A stretch of 64,000 nucleotides of DNA from assembly GCA_016235265.1 (NCBI GenBank), contig JACRLI010000006.1, forward strand, positions 62,001 through 126,000, written 5' to 3'. Below are positions 1-8,201 of the stretch, piece after piece. Position 1 is the stretch's first letter. Each line of letters starts with the position of its first letter. The DNA is from Candidatus Eisenbacteria bacterium. GTDB taxonomy: Bacteria; Eisenbacteria; RBG-16-71-46; JACRLI01. The position numbers and the translations under genes were made by a program. Below the pieces are notes generated by a model that searched no databases, was not told where the DNA came from, and saw only the letters and a program-made list of their open reading frames with translations.

Positions 1-764
1 GCGTGCGAACACTTGATCACGCAGTCATAGCCGGGCATCACCAGGCGCAGGTCCAGCAGCCGCTGCGCCTCCTTCTCGTAGAACTCGAACATGCGGAAGT
101 GCTGTTCCACGTCGGCTTCCTCGAAGTTGTACTTCGAGTACTCCTGCTCGTTCCGCAGCCACAGGTCCTGCCACGTCACCCCCCCGCCGGGCCACGCCGG
201 GTCGCGCGCCATCACCACGTCGTGGACGCGCTCCAGCCCCTGCACCTCCAGCGCGATGCGCTCCAGCCCGTAGGTCAGCTCCGCGGAGATCACGTCCAGG
301 TCAATCCCGCCGCACTGCTGGAAGTAGGTGAACTGGCTGATCTCGGTACCGTCCATCCACACCTGCCAGCCCAGGCCCCAGGCGCCCAGCGTGGGGCTTT
401 CCCAGTCGTCCTCGACGAAGCGGATGTCGTGGAACTCGGTGTCGATGCCCATGGCCTTGAGGCTCTGGAGATAAAGGTCCAGCACGTCCGCCGGCGCCGG
501 CTTGAGCAGCACCTGGTACTGGAAGAACTGCTGGAAGCGGTTGGGGTTCTCCCCGTAGCGGCCGTCCTTGGGGCGGCGCGAGGGCTCCACATAGGCCACC
601 TTCCACGGCTCGGGGCCCAGCGCGCGCAGGAACGAGGCCGGGTTGAACGTGCCGGCGCCCACCTCGCTGCTGTAGGGCTGGGCCAGCACGCAACCGCGCT
701 CCACCCAGAAGCGTTCGAGGCCCAGCAGCATTTCCTGGAACGTGGGCGGCGTGGTGCGGGTCAT
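1..764 (-). CDS. glyQ: Glycyl-tRNA synthetase alpha subunit (3' end cut by window edge)
   Basis: Class II aminoacyl-tRNA synthetase alpha chain of the alpha2beta2 bacterial GlyRS, which charges tRNA-Gly in the cytoplasm. The protein starts [20 protein letters not shown] and carries family-typical blocks such as [37 protein letters not shown] and [20 protein letters not shown]. About 254 residues are present, so only the last part (usual length near 290) is missing. The ATG (762-764) overlaps the recO stop as ATGA, so it is co-translated behind recO. The beta subunit gene glyS is expected just outside the window. Confidence 0.96.
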   Translation of the reverse strand, partial: MTRTTPPTFQEMLLGLERFWVERGCVLAQPYSSEVGAGTFNPASFLRALGPEPWKVAYVEPSRRPKDGRYGENPNRFQQFFQYQVLLKPAPADVLDLYLQSLKAMGIDTEFHDIRFVEDDWESPTLGAWGLGWQVWMDGTEISQFTYFQQCGGIDLDVISAELTYGLERIALEVQGLERVHDVVMARDPAWPGGGVTWQDLWLRNEQEYSKYNFEEADVEQHFRMFEFYEKEAQRLLDLRLVMPGYDCVIKCSH

Positions 765-1582
765 GGGCTCGGTTCCTCAGGTGTTGGGATCGCTGGCCCC
801 GCCGGCGCGGGGCCCGGTTCGTCCCGGACCTCGAGACGCTTGAGCATCTCGAGCGATTTGAGGCCGCGGAAGTTGTGCAGGTGCGCGGCCAGGAACAGCT
901 GGATCAGGCGCGCCGCCTCGCGCAGCGCGCCGCGGTCCCCGCCCGGCATGGGCGGTTCGGTGGCGGTGTCGCCGTTGAGATATCGCAGCCAGTCGGCCGC
1001 GCCGGCGGACACCGTTTCCAGCGGGCCGCGCGAGGCGGCGCACGCGGCACACACCAGCGCGCCGTCCTCCGGGTGGAAGCGCAGCCTCTCGCGCGCGCTC
1101 GAGCCGCACCCGGGGCACGCCGCGAAGGCGGCCCGGTAGCCCAGGCACGCCGCCACCTCCAGCTCGAAGGAGGCGAAGATCAGGCCCAGGCGGTCGCGGC
1201 CGGCGTGCTCGAGGCGCTCCAGCACCTCCGCCAGCAGCGCGAAGCACTCCGGCCCGGATTCCTCCCCGGTCACGCCCTGGTCGCACAGTTCCAGCGCCGC
1301 GCTGCCGAAGGCCAGGTGGGCCGCGTCGGCCCCCAGCCCCGGGTGCACCCGCAGCGGGTCCGCCGATTTGAGCAGCTGCAGCTCGCGGCCGGCCTTGTCG
1401 TAGTACACCGCCTGCACCACCGAGAAGAGCTCCAGCTGCGAGCCCATCCGGCTGCGCGGTCCGCGCACGCCCTTGGCCATCACGCGCATCTTGCCGCGGT
1501 CACGGGTGAGCAGCACCGCGATGCGGCTGGTGTCGCCGAACGGGTAGGTCCGGAGGACGATGGCTTCGGTCGATAGGATCAA
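761..1582 (-). CDS. recO: DNA repair protein RecO
   Basis: RecF-pathway recombination mediator that helps RecR load RecA on SSB-coated DNA. The N-terminal OB-fold is seen as [20 protein letters not shown] and [18 protein letters not shown]4 zinc site follows (CPGCGSS and, some 20 residues on, CAAC). I chose the TTG at 1580-1582 because the RecO fold begins there and it gives about 273 residues. A longer open frame to 1765 would add about 60 residues of Pro/Arg-rich sequence that does not look like RecO and would swallow the probable promoter. It overlaps glyQ by 4 bp. Confidence 0.92.
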   Translation of the reverse strand: MILSTEAIVLRTYPFGDTSRIAVLLTRDRGKMRVMAKGVRGPRSRMGSQLELFSVVQAVYYDKAGRELQLLKSADPLRVHPGLGADAAHLAFGSAALELCDQGVTGEESGPECFALLAEVLERLEHAGRDRLGLIFASFELEVAACLGYRAAFAACPGCGSSARERLRFHPEDGALVCAACAASRGPLETVSAGAADWLRYLNGDTATEPPMPGGDRGALREAARLIQLFLAAHLHNFRGLKSLEMLKRLEVRDEPGPAPAGPAIPTPEEPSP

Positions 1583-1631
1583 GGGTGGATAGACCTGCGT
1601 TCGCGGGATCGGCCGCCTTGTGACTGGCGCG

Positions 1632-1661
1632 ATTCTAACAGGAGGAGCGGCGCGGAGTCCA
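1632..1661 (-). promoter_or_regulatory. Candidate sigma70 promoter for recO-glyQ
   Basis: On the minus strand TGGACT (-35) is followed after 18 nt by TAGAAT (-10), placing the start about 40 nt before the TTG chosen for recO. Four and five of six positions match consensus. It fits the idea that recO-glyQ has its own transcript after the cupredoxin gene. Confidence 0.4.
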
Positions 1662-1796
1662 TCGGGGCTGGGGTCGGGAAGGCGCGCGGCGTCCGTGGAA
1701 AGCCGGAGCGTCCCGAAATCACGAACGGGAGCGGCTGTGGGGCCGCCCCCGTTCGCATCCTGCAACCTGCGTCCGCGTCGTGGATCGCGCCCCGGC

Positions 1797-2234
1797 CTAC
1801 CGTGCGCCCGAGAGGAAGGCCCTCCGGATCCGGCCCCACGTCTGGGCCTTCACCGGGGTCGGCGCGGGCACGTGGACCAGTCCCACGAATCCCGGGTAGA
1901 AGTCCGGGTCGCCGTGGACCTGGCAGAAGTAGGGATGGTCCCCGGAGACCAGCATCTTGCTCACCTTGGTCGCGTTGGCCGCGATCAGGCCGGTGTCGAA
2001 CACCCCGTCCTGGCCGCCGTTGAAGTCGCCGCTCGAAGCCGTGTGGATGAGGGTGGTGCTGTTGGTCCACTTCACCGAATCGCCCAGCTGGGCGGTGACG
2101 GTGGCGGGAGTGAACTTGAAGTTCGTCACTCCGTTCTTGAGGATGGAAACAGGGATGGTGGCCGCGGGGGCATGGGCCGCCACCGTGAGCGCGAGGGCCG
2201 CGAGGGCCGATGCAGTAGCAACACGACGGTTCAT
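1797..2234 (-). CDS. Secreted cupredoxin-like protein with C-terminal TWGRI tag
   Basis: A 145-residue protein with a signal peptide (MNRRVATASALAALALTVAA, probable cleavage after APA). One plastocyanin-type domain follows, with likely copper ligands His64 (TTLIHTASS) and Cys104/His107 (YFCQVH). The axial Met usual in type 1 sites is not obvious after His107, so the site is atypical or non-metal. The start is the ATG at 2232-2234: a GGAG ribosome site lies 9 nt upstream, and it would be part of the coding sequence if the upstream GTG were used. The C-terminus reads QTWGRIRRAFLSGAR, related to the tails of the proteins at 49490 and 50716. Role probably electron transfer or copper binding outside the cytoplasm. 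Confidence 0.8.
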   Translation of the reverse strand: MNRRVATASALAALALTVAAHAPAATIPVSILKNGVTNFKFTPATVTAQLGDSVKWTNSTTLIHTASSGDFNGGQDGVFDTGLIAANATKVSKMLVSGDHPYFCQVHGDPDFYPGFVGLVHVPAPTPVKAQTWGRIRRAFLSGAR

Positions 2235-2510
2235 GGATCGGATCTCCACTGGGCACGGGGCGAAGACGGACCGACCCGGCTCGAGGCGGGCGCACGCTCC
2301 GTGCTCGGGAGCGGATCGGGCGGCCGTTTCAGGATCATGTTCCGGGCACAGGGGGGAGCCCGGGGACCAGGGGGGTGGAGCATCCGGACTGATTGCGCGG
2401 CCCGGAGTCGTGACCTTATGGAGTTGGGATGCTCCCGCGAGTGGTGTGGATGCTGGCTAACTCAAGTAACTTCAGTACCGATAGGCCGTTACCAAGTTCC
2501 GGCCCGGGCC

Positions 2511-3335
2511 TCATATCTTCCCCTCCCGCTCCAGCCGCTCGTGCTGCACCCCGATCTCCAGCAGGTGGAGCTCGTGGGCCAGCTTCCGGGGGGGATGCGG
2601 GCCCAGGATGGCCCGGACCTCCCGGCGCAGGGCGTCCATCCCGGAGGTCAGCCCCAGGCCTTCCAGCGCCTCGTTGCGGATCCTCGGGCACTGGTGCGCC
2701 CACCGGCGGAACAGCGGGGCGTCCGTGGAGTCCCCGATCCGTCCCAGGGAAAACGCCAGCGCCTGGAGGAGCGCGTAGGGAATCCGGCGGCACGGCCCGC
2801 GGGCCATGGCGCGCAGCAGCGGCGCGGCCCGCGAGTCCGTGAGCGCGCCCAGCGCGCGCACCGCCTCGACGCGCGTGGTGAAGTCGGGGTACTTCGTGAG
2901 CTCGCTCAGCGGCCGCAGGGCGGCCGTGTCTCCCACGGCCCCCAGCATGCGGATCATCGCGTAGGCCTCGGCGGCCATGTACTCCCGCCCGTCGGCCAGC
3001 TCCCCCGCCTCCAGACGCCGCAGCGCCAGGGGAACCGCGGCGGCGAGCCGCCGCCGACCCGCCTCGGCGTAGCCCCACTCGCGGGCCGCGAGCGAGGAGT
3101 CGCCTAGGGCCGCCAGGACCGCCGAGTCCGGCGGCTCCGGGACGGTCTGCGCCACCAACGCCCCGGCCTGCGACGTTTTCGCCCCGGTCTGCGCCGCCGC
3201 CCCGGCCTGCGCGGGAGGCGCCGGGCCGGCCCGGCCGGTCCCGGCCGCAAGACTGGCCCCCGCGACGAGGCCCGCGCCCACGATCCAACCGGCGCAGCCC
3301 CGCGCACGCCCGACCCACCGCAACCCGGCGGTCAC
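2511..3335 (-). CDS. HEAT-repeat protein with N-terminal export/membrane segment
   Basis: About 274 residues. It starts with GTG inside a GTGA overlap with the upstream gene's stop, so it is translationally coupled. Residues 10-35 form a hydrophobic segment (IVGAGLVAGASLAAG), followed by an Ala/Gln/Gly-rich linker. From about residue 85 there are repeated helical pairs of HEAT/PBS-lyase style (RVEAVRALGALTDSRAAPLL, SLGRIGDSTDAPLFRRWA). No catalytic motif is visible; such folds usually mediate protein-protein contacts. It is the last gene of the phoH-led run. The substrate or partner is unknown; the membrane-protein gene directly upstream is the obvious candidate. Confidence 0.75.
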   Translation of the reverse strand: MTAGLRWVGRARGCAGWIVGAGLVAGASLAAGTGRAGPAPPAQAGAAAQTGAKTSQAGALVAQTVPEPPDSAVLAALGDSSLAAREWGYAEAGRRRLAAAVPLALRRLEAGELADGREYMAAEAYAMIRMLGAVGDTAALRPLSELTKYPDFTTRVEAVRALGALTDSRAAPLLRAMARGPCRRIPYALLQALAFSLGRIGDSTDAPLFRRWAHQCPRIRNEALEGLGLTSGMDALRREVRAILGPHPPRKLAHELHLLEIGVQHERLEREGKI

Positions 3336-5203
3336 CGCGCCTGCACCCGGATCCGTTCCAGCAGGGCGCGGGCCTGGTCGGCGTCCCGGCCCGCGGGAGT
3401 TCGGCGGAGCAGCTCGCGCAGCTGCGCCTCGCCCTCGGCCGGGCGGCCGCCCAGGCCCAGCAGCAGCGCGTAGCGAAAACGCAGCCACGAATCGTCCGGG
3501 TAGAGCGGCACCACCGTCTCGAGATGTTCCAGGGCCGCGGCGCGGTTGTCGCGGCTCAGCATGCCGGTGACCATGGCCCGGTGCGCCTCGGGGCCGCGGC
3601 CCACGATCAGCACGCGGCCTTCGCCGTTGTACAGGAACACGTCGAAATCGCCGTGCTCGGGCAGCCAGCGGTGGGTGAATGAGACGGTATCCAGGGACGG
3701 GTACAGCATCCGCAGCGCGCGACCGTCGTCGAAGGCCTCCTGCGCCAGGTCGTAGGTGCGGTGCCCCGGCGCGCCGGCCTGGACTTGCTGTCCCGTCACA
3801 GTATCGAATGCCTTCTGCGAACCGCGCGGCACGAAGAACAGCGCCTTCACGTGACCGCCCTTGAGACCCCGGCCCACGTCGGCTGCCATCCGGCGCGCCA
3901 TCTCGCTCTTGCGGAAGTAGGGATCGGCCGGCAGGTCGATGCCCTGCAGGCGCGCACCCGCGCGCCGGGCCAGCAGCCGGTCGGAAACGATGGCGTGCGC
4001 CAGGACCGCCGCCGCGACCGCCGCGTACACCCACGCCTCCCGGGGCACGGCCCCGCGGGCAGGGGACGGCGGCGCGGCCCCCTCCCCGTTCGAACCCTTT
4101 GCCCCGCCACGCGCCTCCCTGCCCCCACCACGCCTGCCCTTCCCGCCGGCGCGCTCCGCACCGGCCCCTGCGGCGACGCCCGCACCGCGCGGCGCCGTCA
4201 CCCACTCCAGCACGCCCGCCGCCGCGAGCGCCGCGCCCGCCAGCGGCGTGTACAGGTAGTACAGGTAGCTGTGGTGCAGCAGCGGCAGCACCGGCGCCAG
4301 GGCCAGCAGGAACCACGCGCCGCCCGCGGCCGGCAGCGTGGTGCGCCGCCACGCCAGCGCCGCCACCGCCGCCCACAGGATGGCCACCAACGCCCCGGTG
4401 CGCCAGGCGTCGAACGAGATCCGCCCCGCCGCGTCCGGCGCCACGCCCGCGAGGTCCACGATCCACGCGCAGTACGTCATCAGGTTGTGGAACAGGTTCC
4501 CGCCGAAGCCCATGGCGTAGGCGCTGCCGGCCAGGCTGCCGGTGCGCACGTGCGTGAGGCCCAGGTAGAGCGCGATCAGCGCCCCCGGCGCGAGCAGCGC
4601 CGCCACGCGCAGCCGGGCGAAGGCGGGCGACGGCGCCCCGGAAACCGCGGGCCCGGCCGCGGCCGGCAGCAGCAGCACCAGCGGCAGCAGGAGCACGTTC
4701 TCCTTGCACAGCAGCGCCGCGGCGAGGAGCGCCAGGGGTGCCGCCATCCCGGCCCACCCCCGGGCTTTCGCCGCCAGCGTGAGCGAGCCCAGGACCAGCC
4801 CCAGCGCCAGCAGCTCGCCCACGCCGGTGGCCGGGTACACCGCCGAGAAGTAGAGCCGGCTGGTCCCGAACAGCCCCGCGGCCAGCGCCGCCGCCGGCAC
4901 GCCATGCCCGCGCGAGCGCGCGAAGGCGAACAGCAGCGCCACATTCAGCCCGTGCAGCAGCCAGTTCACCAGGTGATAGCCGAAGGGCGCGACGCCGAAG
5001 GCCGGAGCGGCGGCGCCGAAGTAGGCCGGCCCGGACAACAGCCGCCACGGCGAGACCGGGTTGGGGAGCAGCCCGCGCGCCTTCTCGAGCATGATGAAGT
5101 CGTCGGGCGAGAAGTAGGCGCCGAGCGCGCCGCGGTACACCCACAGCGCCGCCGCCACGCAGGCCAGGACGGCCGCGAGGGCCGCGCCGCGCTCGCGGCT
5201 CAT
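3332..5203 (-). CDS. Multi-pass membrane protein, GT39/TMTC-like, with C-terminal TPR-like region
   Basis: About 623 residues. The N-terminal half has a TM helix (LAAVLACVAAALWVYRGALG), then an acidic YFSPDDF motif and GYHLVNWLLHGLNVALLF, which resemble dolichol/undecaprenyl-phosphate sugar transferases of the TMTC/GT39 group, followed by around ten hydrophobic helices. A Gly/Arg/Ala-rich linker near residues 350-390 precedes a soluble C-terminus with TPR-like helices (LEHLETVVPLYPDDSWLRFR). The ATG at 5201-5203 was preferred over a GTG at 5237-5239 because the extra residues are only Arg-rich. Probable role is glycosyl transfer or envelope assembly; substrate unknown. Confidence 0.7.
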   Translation of the reverse strand: MSRERGAALAAVLACVAAALWVYRGALGAYFSPDDFIMLEKARGLLPNPVSPWRLLSGPAYFGAAAPAFGVAPFGYHLVNWLLHGLNVALLFAFARSRGHGVPAAALAAGLFGTSRLYFSAVYPATGVGELLALGLVLGSLTLAAKARGWAGMAAPLALLAAALLCKENVLLLPLVLLLPAAAGPAVSGAPSPAFARLRVAALLAPGALIALYLGLTHVRTGSLAGSAYAMGFGGNLFHNLMTYCAWIVDLAGVAPDAAGRISFDAWRTGALVAILWAAVAALAWRRTTLPAAGGAWFLLALAPVLPLLHHSYLYYLYTPLAGAALAAAGVLEWVTAPRGAGVAAGAGAERAGGKGRRGGGREARGGAKGSNGEGAAPPSPARGAVPREAWVYAAVAAAVLAHAIVSDRLLARRAGARLQGIDLPADPYFRKSEMARRMAADVGRGLKGGHVKALFFVPRGSQKAFDTVTGQQVQAGAPGHRTYDLAQEAFDDGRALRMLYPSLDTVSFTHRWLPEHGDFDVFLYNGEGRVLIVGRGPEAHRAMVTGMLSRDNRAAALEHLETVVPLYPDDSWLRFRYALLLGLGGRPAEGEAQLRELLRRTPAGRDADQARALLERIRVQAR

Positions 5204-5252
5204 CGGGGCGCCGCGCCGCGCACGAAACCGCCGCGCCACGGGCGGACGAGGC

Positions 5253-6491
5253 TCACGCGCCGCCCTCGGAAGTCTGCCGCAGCCGCACCTGCTTCACCCG
5301 GCGCCGGTCGGCGATGGTCACTTCGATCTCCACGCCCGGCAGCGCCAGCCTCTCCCCGCGCCGCGGGATCCGCCCCATCCGCTCGAGCAGCAGCCCGGCC
5401 AGCGTCTCGTAGTCGCCTTCCGGCAGGGCCAGGCCCAGCTGCTCGTTCACCTCGTCCACCTTGGACTGCGCGTCGGCCAGGAACACCCCCGGCCCCTCGG
5501 AGCGCAGCTCCTGGCCGGTCTCCTCGTGCTCGTCGGCGATCTCGCCCACCAGCTCCTCCACCAGGTCCTCGAAGCCCACGATGCCGGCGGTGCCGCCGTA
5601 CTCGTCCAGCACCACCGCCATGTGCACGTGCCTGAGCTGCATGTCCTTGAGCAGGTCGTCGCACTTGCGGGCCTCGGGCACGAACAGCACCGGGTGGATG
5701 ACCGTCTCCACGGTCTGGTCCCAGTCCTCCACGCGGAACAGGTCGAATACGTGCACCATGCCGACGATGCGGTCGGGGTGCTCGTCGTAGACCGGCATGC
5801 GGGAGAAGCCGTGGCGCCGGAAGGCGTGCAGCGTCTCGCGCAGCGTCTCGGTCTTCTCCACGGCGGCGATCTCGGTGCGCGGCACCATCACTTCCTCGAG
5901 GCGCGTCTCGCCGAAGACGAACACGCTGGAGAGGATCCGCCCCTGCTCGGGCTCCACCGCGCCGGCCCTCTCACTCTCGCTGACCAGGGCCTCCAGCTCG
6001 TCGCGCGTGAACAGGAAGCGCGCGCTGCCGCGGCCGGCGCCCAGGGCGCGCAGCACCGCCCGGGCGCTCACCGTCACGGCCCAGGTGAATGCGTACAGCG
6101 CGTAGTAGAAGGCGTACAGGACCGGGATGAGGCCCAGGGCCAGCCGGTCGGCGTGCTTGCGGCCGTAGAGCTTGGGCAGGATCTCGGCCAGCACCAGCAC
6201 CACCGGGGTGAGCACCACTTCCGCGCCCACCGGGCCCCAGCGCCCGAACCGCTCCAGGGACCACAGCGTGGCGGCCGAGGACGCCACCACGATGCCCAGG
6301 TTCACGGCCACCAGCGTGGTGCCGGGCATGAGCATGGGATTGCCCAGCGCGTGCACCACCGCCTGCCCGCGCCGGCGGCCCTTCTCGGCGAGGTGCTTCA
6401 TGCGGTAGCGGTTCACCGAGAGCAGCGCGGTGTCGAGCGCGTCGAAGAGCGCGGTGACCGCCAGCGCCACGACCACGAGCACCAGGATCAC
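5253..6491 (-). CDS. CNNM/CorC-family transporter or regulator (DUF21, CBS pair, CorC_HlyC)
   Basis: 412 residues in the classic order: DUF21 transmembrane domain (1-180, several helices, with AEILPKLYGRKHA), two CBS domains (about 200-320, EVMVPRTEIAAV and MAVVLDEYGGTAGIVG) and a C-terminal CorC/HlyC transporter-associated domain (about 335-405). The family handles Mg2+/Co2+ efflux or related ion homeostasis at the inner membrane; many members are misnamed hemolysins. Its GTG start (6489-6491) overlaps the stop of the upstream paralogue as GTGA. Two dissimilar paralogues in tandem suggest a heteromeric pair or division of labour. Confidence 0.9.
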   Translation of the reverse strand: MILVLVVVALAVTALFDALDTALLSVNRYRMKHLAEKGRRRGQAVVHALGNPMLMPGTTLVAVNLGIVVASSAATLWSLERFGRWGPVGAEVVLTPVVLVLAEILPKLYGRKHADRLALGLIPVLYAFYYALYAFTWAVTVSARAVLRALGAGRGSARFLFTRDELEALVSESERAGAVEPEQGRILSSVFVFGETRLEEVMVPRTEIAAVEKTETLRETLHAFRRHGFSRMPVYDEHPDRIVGMVHVFDLFRVEDWDQTVETVIHPVLFVPEARKCDDLLKDMQLRHVHMAVVLDEYGGTAGIVGFEDLVEELVGEIADEHEETGQELRSEGPGVFLADAQSKVDEVNEQLGLALPEGDYETLAGLLLERMGRIPRRGERLALPGVEIEVTIADRRRVKQVRLRQTSEGGA

Positions 6492-7744
6492 GGCTGCCTC
6501 GTCACGCGCACCGCGCGCACCTGCCCGCCGACCACCGACTCGAGCGCGAGCTCCACGCCGCCCGCCCGCGCCGACTCGCCCTCCACCGGCGGGCCCGGCA
6601 GGAGGTTGCGCACCAGGTCGCCCAGCGTGCGGCCGCGGTCCAGCGGGAGGGCCAGGCCCAGCAGCCGGTTGACGTCGCGCAGGTCCACGCGCGCCTGCAC
6701 CAGCGCGTCGCCGCCCTCGAGCATCTCCACCGCGGGGGTCTCCCCCGAGTACTCAGCCTGCAGGTCGCCCACCAGCTGCTCCAGCACGTCCTCGAGCGTC
6801 ACCAGGCCCAGGGCGCGGCCCTCCGGGTCGGTCACGATGGCCACCTGGCTGTGCTGCGCCTGCAGCTGGCGCAGCACGTCGTCCACGGGCATCCCGGCGG
6901 GCACGTAGGTGGGCTCGATCATCAGGTCGCGCACCGGGACGGTGTGCGCGTCCCGCTCCAGGTAGGGCAGCAGGTCCTTGGCGCGCACGATCCCGATCAC
7001 GCGGTCCAGCGTGCCCTGGTACACCGGCAGTCGCGAGTGCCACGTCTCGCGCACCGTGGCCACCACCTCGTCGCCGTCGGCGTCGGCCTCCACCGCCACC
7101 ATGTCCTCGCGGCGCACCATCACCTCGCCCGCGCGCACCTCCCCGATGCGGATGGCGCCCTGCAGCAGGTCCCGCTCGCCGGCGTCCAGCGCCCCCTCGC
7201 GCCCGCCGGCCTCCACGATGGTCTTGAGCTCCTCCACCGTGACCAGCTCGCCCCCGTGACCCACGCGGCCGAACAGCGCGTCCACCGCGAGCCAGCGGGA
7301 CACCGGGCGCGCCACCGGCCCCAGCAGCCGCGAGATCAGCCGCATGGGCCGCGCCAGCTGCAGCGCCAGCCTCTCGGCGTGCGCCAGCGCGAACATCTTG
7401 GGCGCCATCTCGCCCAGCACCAGCAGCACGAAGGTCACGATCAACGACTCGACCACCAGGAAGGTGCGCGGCCCCAGGCGCTCCCCGAACACCGCGTGCA
7501 GCAGGATGGCGCCCACCACGGCCACGTTGATATTCACCAGGGTGACGCCCAGCACCACGGTGACCACCAGCTCCTGCGGGCGCGCCAACAGCCCGGCCAG
7601 GGCGTCCACCTCGGCGCCGGGGCGGCGCTCGGTGACCTGGCGCAGCCGCACGCGGCTCATCGAGAAGAACGCGGTCTCGAACACCGAGAAGAATGCGGCC
7701 AGCGCGAGCAGGGCCGCGAGCGCCACGCATAGGTTCAGGATCAC
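6488..7744 (-). CDS. Second CNNM/CorC-family transporter or regulator
   Basis: About 418 residues with DUF21 helices (AALLALAAFFSVFETAFFSM, VVLGVTLVNINVAVVGAILL, LVLGEMAPKMFALAHAER), two CBS domains (GEVMVRREDMVAVEAD, SQVAIVTDPEGRALGLVTLE) and a C-terminal CorC_HlyC domain. The GTG start at 7742-7744 sits 1 nt after the ybeY stop, so the gene is coupled to ybeY; a longer frame would overlap ybeY. Same family and layout as the next gene but clearly divergent in sequence, so the duplication is not recent. Confidence 0.9.
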   Translation of the reverse strand: MILNLCVALAALLALAAFFSVFETAFFSMSRVRLRQVTERRPGAEVDALAGLLARPQELVVTVVLGVTLVNINVAVVGAILLHAVFGERLGPRTFLVVESLIVTFVLLVLGEMAPKMFALAHAERLALQLARPMRLISRLLGPVARPVSRWLAVDALFGRVGHGGELVTVEELKTIVEAGGREGALDAGERDLLQGAIRIGEVRAGEVMVRREDMVAVEADADGDEVVATVRETWHSRLPVYQGTLDRVIGIVRAKDLLPYLERDAHTVPVRDLMIEPTYVPAGMPVDDVLRQLQAQHSQVAIVTDPEGRALGLVTLEDVLEQLVGDLQAEYSGETPAVEMLEGGDALVQARVDLRDVNRLLGLALPLDRGRTLGDLVRNLLPGPPVEGESARAGGVELALESVVGGQVRAVRVTRQP

Positions 7745-7745
7745 G

Positions 7746-8201
7746 TCAGTTCTTCCGGCGGGTGAACAGCGGGCGGGCGGGGTCGTACAGCTCGCGCAGC
7801 AGCGCACGCTCCCGGGAGCGCATGCGGGCGCGCTCCCCGGCGCGGTGGTGGTCGTGGCCCAGCAGGTGCAGCGTGCCGTGGATCAGGAGGCGGGCCAGCT
7901 CCTGCTGCGGGCTCACCCGGTACCGGCGGGCCTGCACCTCCACGCGGTCCATGGACACGTACAGTTCCGCGGGCGCCTCGTCGCCGGGGCCGGGGGGCGG
8001 GTCGAAGCTCAGGACGTCGGTGGCGCGATGGATGCCGCGGAAGCGGGAGTTCAGGCCGCGCAGCAATGCGTCGTCGGCCAGCACCAGCGTCACCGGCCGG
8101 GCGGGCGCGCCTTCCGCGCGAAGCACGCCGCCCACGAGGCGGCGCAGCGCGGCGGCGTCAGGCTTCGCTGCGGGGCAGCGATTCGCGATCTCGGTGGGCA
8201 T
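7746..8201 (-). CDS. ybeY: Endoribonuclease YbeY
   Basis: Zinc metallo-endoribonuclease for 16S rRNA 3' maturation and ribosome quality control. The signature H-x3-H-x5-H metal motif is present as HGTLHLLGHDH (residues 108-118), and RGIHRATDVLSFD upstream is the conserved strand. Length (151) is normal. The ATG overlaps the last 44 bp of the upstream HD-phosphodiesterase gene. The phoH - HD phosphodiesterase - ybeY - corC order is a conserved bacterial neighbourhood. Confidence 0.96.
   Translation of the reverse strand: MPTEIANRCPAAKPDAAALRRLVGGVLRAEGAPARPVTLVLADDALLRGLNSRFRGIHRATDVLSFDPPPGPGDEAPAELYVSMDRVEVQARRYRVSPQQELARLLIHGTLHLLGHDHHRAGERARMRSRERALLRELYDPARPLFTRRKN

Noticed and set aside
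1583..1765. N-terminal extension of RecO
   Set aside because: The extra residues are Pro/Arg-rich, unlike RecO, and the candidate promoter lies inside this stretch.
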